DNA from: Acidimicrobiales bacterium
GTDB lineage: Bacteria > Actinomycetota > Acidimicrobiia > Acidimicrobiales > SHLQ01
DNA length: 32,500 nt
Direction of reading: 5' to 3'
Assembly (NCBI GenBank): GCA_020628865.1
Contig: JAHDEJ010000004.1
Span: forward strand, 206,203-238,702
Shown piece by piece: positions 30,195 through 32,500 of the stretch. Positions within the stretch are counted from its first letter, which is position 1, and every line of letters starts with the position of its first letter. The position numbers and the translations under genes are program-made. The notes below the pieces were generated by a model. It had not been told where the DNA came from. It searched no databases and worked only from the letters and a program-made list of their open reading frames with translations.

Positions 30195-30530
30195 ATGAAC
30201 GTCGTGGTCGTGCAAGGCGTGCTTTCACGCGAACCACAGGAATGGACCCAGCCGGACGGGGTGCTGTCGCTGGACTGGCAGGTCACCACCGGCGAGGTTG
30301 GCGACCGACGAACGGTGCCGGTGCGGTGGATTGATCCGCCGGCCGCAGTCCGGGGCTGCGAGGAGGGAGCGGACGTTCTCTTGTTCGGTTCCGTACACAC
30401 CCGCTGGTTTCGGACCGGAGGCGTCAGCGTCTCGCGGGTGGAGGTCGTCGCCGATGCCTATGCGAACCCGAAGCGCGCCGCGTCCGTGGCCCGTTTGCAT
30501 GCGAAGGCGGAAGCCGCCATGCAACGCTGA
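30195..30530 (+). CDS. Single-stranded DNA-binding (SSB)-like OB-fold protein
   Basis: This 111-residue protein has an OB-fold of the short actinobacterial SSB-like type: MNVVVVQGVLSREPQEWTQPDGVLSLDWQVTT, then RTVPVRWIDPPAAVRGCEEGADVLLFGSVHTRWFRTGGVSVSRVEVVADA, and a basic helix at the end (KRAASVARLHAKAEAAMQR). The acidic C-terminal tail (DDDIPF) of housekeeping SSB, used to recruit repair proteins, is missing, so it is a second or specialised SSB rather than the replication protein. The ATG at 30195 follows GAGGAA by 6 bases. It stands apart from neighbours, with a palindrome upstream. It probably binds ssDNA in repair or uptake; RNA binding is possible. Confidence 0.8.
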   Translation: MNVVVVQGVLSREPQEWTQPDGVLSLDWQVTTGEVGDRRTVPVRWIDPPAAVRGCEEGADVLLFGSVHTRWFRTGGVSVSRVEVVADAYANPKRAASVARLHAKAEAAMQR

Positions 30531-30623
30531 GTTCTGACGGCTGGTCGCCGCCGGGTACGGTCGTGAGACGGACGACGGCCCGGTGGCGGCGTCGCCGTCG
30601 GAACGACACGAGGTGCCTGCCTG

Positions 30624-31775
30624 ATGCGCTTGACGAACCGGACGCTTCGGCAGATGGACTCGCCGATTGGGGCGAACAACCATCTCATCGACCGTATCCC
30701 TGCGGCGACACCGCTGCTGAACCTGTCTCAGGGTGCGCCGGGCTTTCCCCCCGCCCCGGAGGTCAGCGATCGTCTGGTCGAGGTCGCGTCAGAGGAGGAT
30801 GGTGCCCGCTATGCACCACTCTTCGGCCTGCCGGAGCTCCGGGAGGCGTTCGCCGCCGAGATTCGGTCGGTCTATGGCGGGGATGTTTCTGCCGACGACG
30901 TCTGCATCACGTCCGGGTGCAACCAGGCGTTCTGCATGGTGACGTCGGCGTTGGCCGAGCCGGGCGATGCGGTGATGCTCACGCTTCCGTACTACTTCAA
31001 CCACGACATGTGGCTCGGGCTCGACGGTGTTGCCGCGCAGCATCTGGTGCCGGGCGATGGGTTGGAACCAACCGTCGCCGAGGCGGACGCGCTTCTGACG
31101 CCGCAGACGCGGGCCTTGGTGCTGGTCACACCGGGGAATCCGACCGGGCACACGATGGCGGGCGATCGGCTCGAGGCGTTCGCCGAGTTTGCGGCCGATC
31201 GCGGCATCGTCCTAATCGTCGACGAAACGTACCGCTCGTTCGTTCCCGGGGGTGGCGCGCCGCACGCGCTCTTCGAGCGTCCCGAGTGGCGGGAGCACGT
31301 GGTGAGCCTGCACTCGTTCTCCAAGGACCTGGCCATCCCGGGGCATCGGGTTGGTGGTGTGGTCGGCCATCCCGATCTGTTGCGCGAGGTGGCGAAGCTG
31401 ATCGACTGCGTGACGATCTGCGCGCCTCGCGTCGGACAGGAGGCAGCCCTGGCCGGGCTCACGCGGGCACACGAGTGGCGGACGTCCAAGGTGGCGGAGA
31501 TCGCGGCGAAGCAGGAGCGGTTCGAGGCCGTGATGGCCGACCGCCCCGGAGGATTCGAACTGCTTTCCGCCGGCGCGTACTACGGCTGGGTGCGCCATCC
31601 GTTCGCCGAGGAGTCGACCGATCAGCTCGTGCAGCGGATGGTGCTCGAGCAGGGCGTGCTCGTCATCCCGGGTACCGCGTTCATGCCGACGGATGAACGG
31701 CTGCTTCGATTCAGTTTTGCGAACGTCGAGGTCGACCGCATCGACGAGCTCGGGGTTCGCCTTCGGGCACTCTGA
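30624..31775 (+). CDS. Class I/II PLP aminotransferase
   Basis: This 383-residue fold-type I aminotransferase has LLNLSQGAPGFPP (31-43), the cofactor region CITSGCNQAFCM (94-105), TPGNPTGH (169-176), VDETYRSF (199-206) and SFSKDLAIPGHRVG with PLP-binding Lys234. It resembles the aspartate/aromatic aminotransferase subgroup, acting on an amino acid and a 2-oxo acid; the substrate is not readable. The ATG at 30624 is preceded by GAGGTG (about 30611-30616). A distinct family from the HisC-like enzyme at 5341. Its stop is 3 bases from the stop of the convergent HPPD-like gene. Confidence 0.92.
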   Translation: MRLTNRTLRQMDSPIGANNHLIDRIPAATPLLNLSQGAPGFPPAPEVSDRLVEVASEEDGARYAPLFGLPELREAFAAEIRSVYGGDVSADDVCITSGCNQAFCMVTSALAEPGDAVMLTLPYYFNHDMWLGLDGVAAQHLVPGDGLEPTVAEADALLTPQTRALVLVTPGNPTGHTMAGDRLEAFAEFAADRGIVLIVDETYRSFVPGGGAPHALFERPEWREHVVSLHSFSKDLAIPGHRVGGVVGHPDLLREVAKLIDCVTICAPRVGQEAALAGLTRAHEWRTSKVAEIAAKQERFEAVMADRPGGFELLSAGAYYGWVRHPFAEESTDQLVQRMVLEQGVLVIPGTAFMPTDERLLRFSFANVEVDRIDELGVRLRAL

Positions 31776-31778
31776 GGT

Positions 31779-32408
31779 TCAGCGGGTGCCGACGAGCGGG
31801 GTTGCCTCGGGGACTTCCCAGCCTTCGGGCATGCGGGAGAAGTCGAAGAACGGCGCGGTGTCGCCTTCGTCGACGGCGTCGGCAACCTGGTCGTAGAAGC
31901 CCTTTCCGGTTTCCTCGGCGAACGTGATGGACACGTCGTCTGCGGTGTCGGCGTTGGGGCGCTCGACGTATTCGGGGAAGGTTGCTTCGTCGGCCGAGCC
32001 TTCTTCGTAGCCGCGGGCGAACATCTGCTTGAGGACACCGAAGCCGTCGTTGCGCACGAGGGTTTCGCCGCGGGGCGTGCCGCCCATCGCCTTCATGTGT
32101 GCCTGGAACCGTTCGAGGTCGTGGGTGTCGTAGGCGACGTGCTGGACGGAGTGGTCGCCGTGTCGGTCGACGAATGCGGTGACCTGAGACTTCTTCGCCC
32201 GGTCGATGCCTTCGATGAGGGCGACGCCGAACTCACCGAAGTCGATGCACCAGATCTTCATGGAGTCGTCCGGGTCGTCCGGGCGAACGTCGTCGATGCG
32301 GTTGATGAGGCGTCCGCCCTCGACCTCGATGTGGAACCAGGCCCACTTCTCGATGGTGCCGGCGGCGCAGGCGTAGGTGATGTGATCGACGCGCTTGAGG
32401 TGGGACAT
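31779..32408 (-). CDS. 4-hydroxyphenylpyruvate dioxygenase-like VOC protein
   Basis: This 209-residue single-subunit VOC protein resembles the C-terminal half of 4-hydroxyphenylpyruvate dioxygenase. Likely iron ligands are His9 (RVDHITYA), His90 (SVQHVAYDT) and Glu146 (FPEYVER), matching the HPPD 2-His-1-Glu pattern. HPPD proper is about 350-400 residues, so this is either a half-length relative or a different dioxygenase, and a homogentisate-forming role should not be assumed. I start at the ATG at 32408 (GGAGAA upstream); an upstream in-frame ATG at 32498 would add 30 residues that look like untranslated leader. A dyad at 32480-32500 lies upstream and may be its operator. Confidence 0.8.
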   Translation of the reverse strand: MSHLKRVDHITYACAAGTIEKWAWFHIEVEGGRLINRIDDVRPDDPDDSMKIWCIDFGEFGVALIEGIDRAKKSQVTAFVDRHGDHSVQHVAYDTHDLERFQAHMKAMGGTPRGETLVRNDGFGVLKQMFARGYEEGSADEATFPEYVERPNADTADDVSITFAEETGKGFYDQVADAVDEGDTAPFFDFSRMPEGWEVPEATPLVGTR

Positions 32409-32479
32409 CGGGTTCTCCGTTCGACAGATTGACGTAATCGCTCCCTCCAGAGAAACAAATCGTTCAACATTTGCAAGAT

Positions 32480-32500
32480 CATTGAGCAATCTGTTCAATG
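32480..32500. promoter_or_regulatory. Imperfect palindrome upstream of the HPPD-like gene
   Basis: CATTGAGCA-ATC-TGTTCAATG has 9-base arms with one mismatch and ends at the window edge. It is of a size suited to a TetR- or MarR-type dimer. A regulator may be encoded just to the right, outside the window; this is inference. Confidence 0.45.

Overview
The window is GC-rich DNA from an actinobacterium. G/C-ending codons, GTG/TTG starts, probable leaderless promoters, luciferase-like (LLM) flavin enzymes, a P450, an actinobacterial SSB-like protein and a class I fructose-bisphosphate aldolase fit a free-living, probably aquatic member of the Acidimicrobiia (Ilumatobacter-like). That placement is inference; no rRNA or tRNA gene is visible. 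I annotate 28 genes: 27 complete and one partial at the left edge.

Left part (1-13981) is a mosaic of short housekeeping and metabolic units: a divergent partial gene and a RimK-type ATP-grasp ligase fused to an RCK_C domain; a MarR regulator divergent from a YceI protein with twin palindromic operators between them; a VOC protein; a P450; class I aldolase; a HisC-like aminotransferase behind a small membrane protein; a class I glutamine amidotransferase; a dimethylglycine/sarcosine dehydrogenase-like flavoprotein; a cytochrome b561-type / Tat-exported molybdopterin oxidoreductase pair with an apparent SD-sequestering leader hairpin; and a secreted beta-propeller protein.

Central part (14129-29309) is a carbohydrate-uptake locus: GH13 alpha-glucosidase, LacI regulator, lipoprotein sugar-binding protein with a coiled-coil spacer, a strongly expanded 728-aa permease, a second permease, a PLP dehydratase-like enzyme and an LLM enzyme. 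Beyond a convergent pectinacetylesterase-family lipoprotein, a second block carries a Gfo/Idh/MocA protein divergent from aldo-keto reductase - SsuD-like sulfonate monooxygenase - GH1 glycosidase. Near-identical LacI operators (consensus TGYAAACGNTTRCA) lie before GH13, before the binding protein, and between Gfo/Idh and the aldo-keto reductase, linking both blocks in one putative regulon. An SsuD-like monooxygenase, an aldo-keto reductase and a Gfo/Idh protein next to glycosidases and a sugar importer is the gene set expected for oxidative desulfonation of a sulfosugar (sulfoquinovose; sulfo-ASMO type route). This is the most interesting hypothesis here. No flavin reductase or transporter ATPase is encoded in the window.

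Right part (29376-32408) holds two small PilZ-like proteins, an SSB-like OB-fold protein, a class I/II aminotransferase and an HPPD-like VOC protein, with a palindrome at the right edge. Extragenic palindromes at 7543-7670 and 24651-24723 are probably dispersed repeats. No CRISPR array, prophage or intact insertion sequence is seen.
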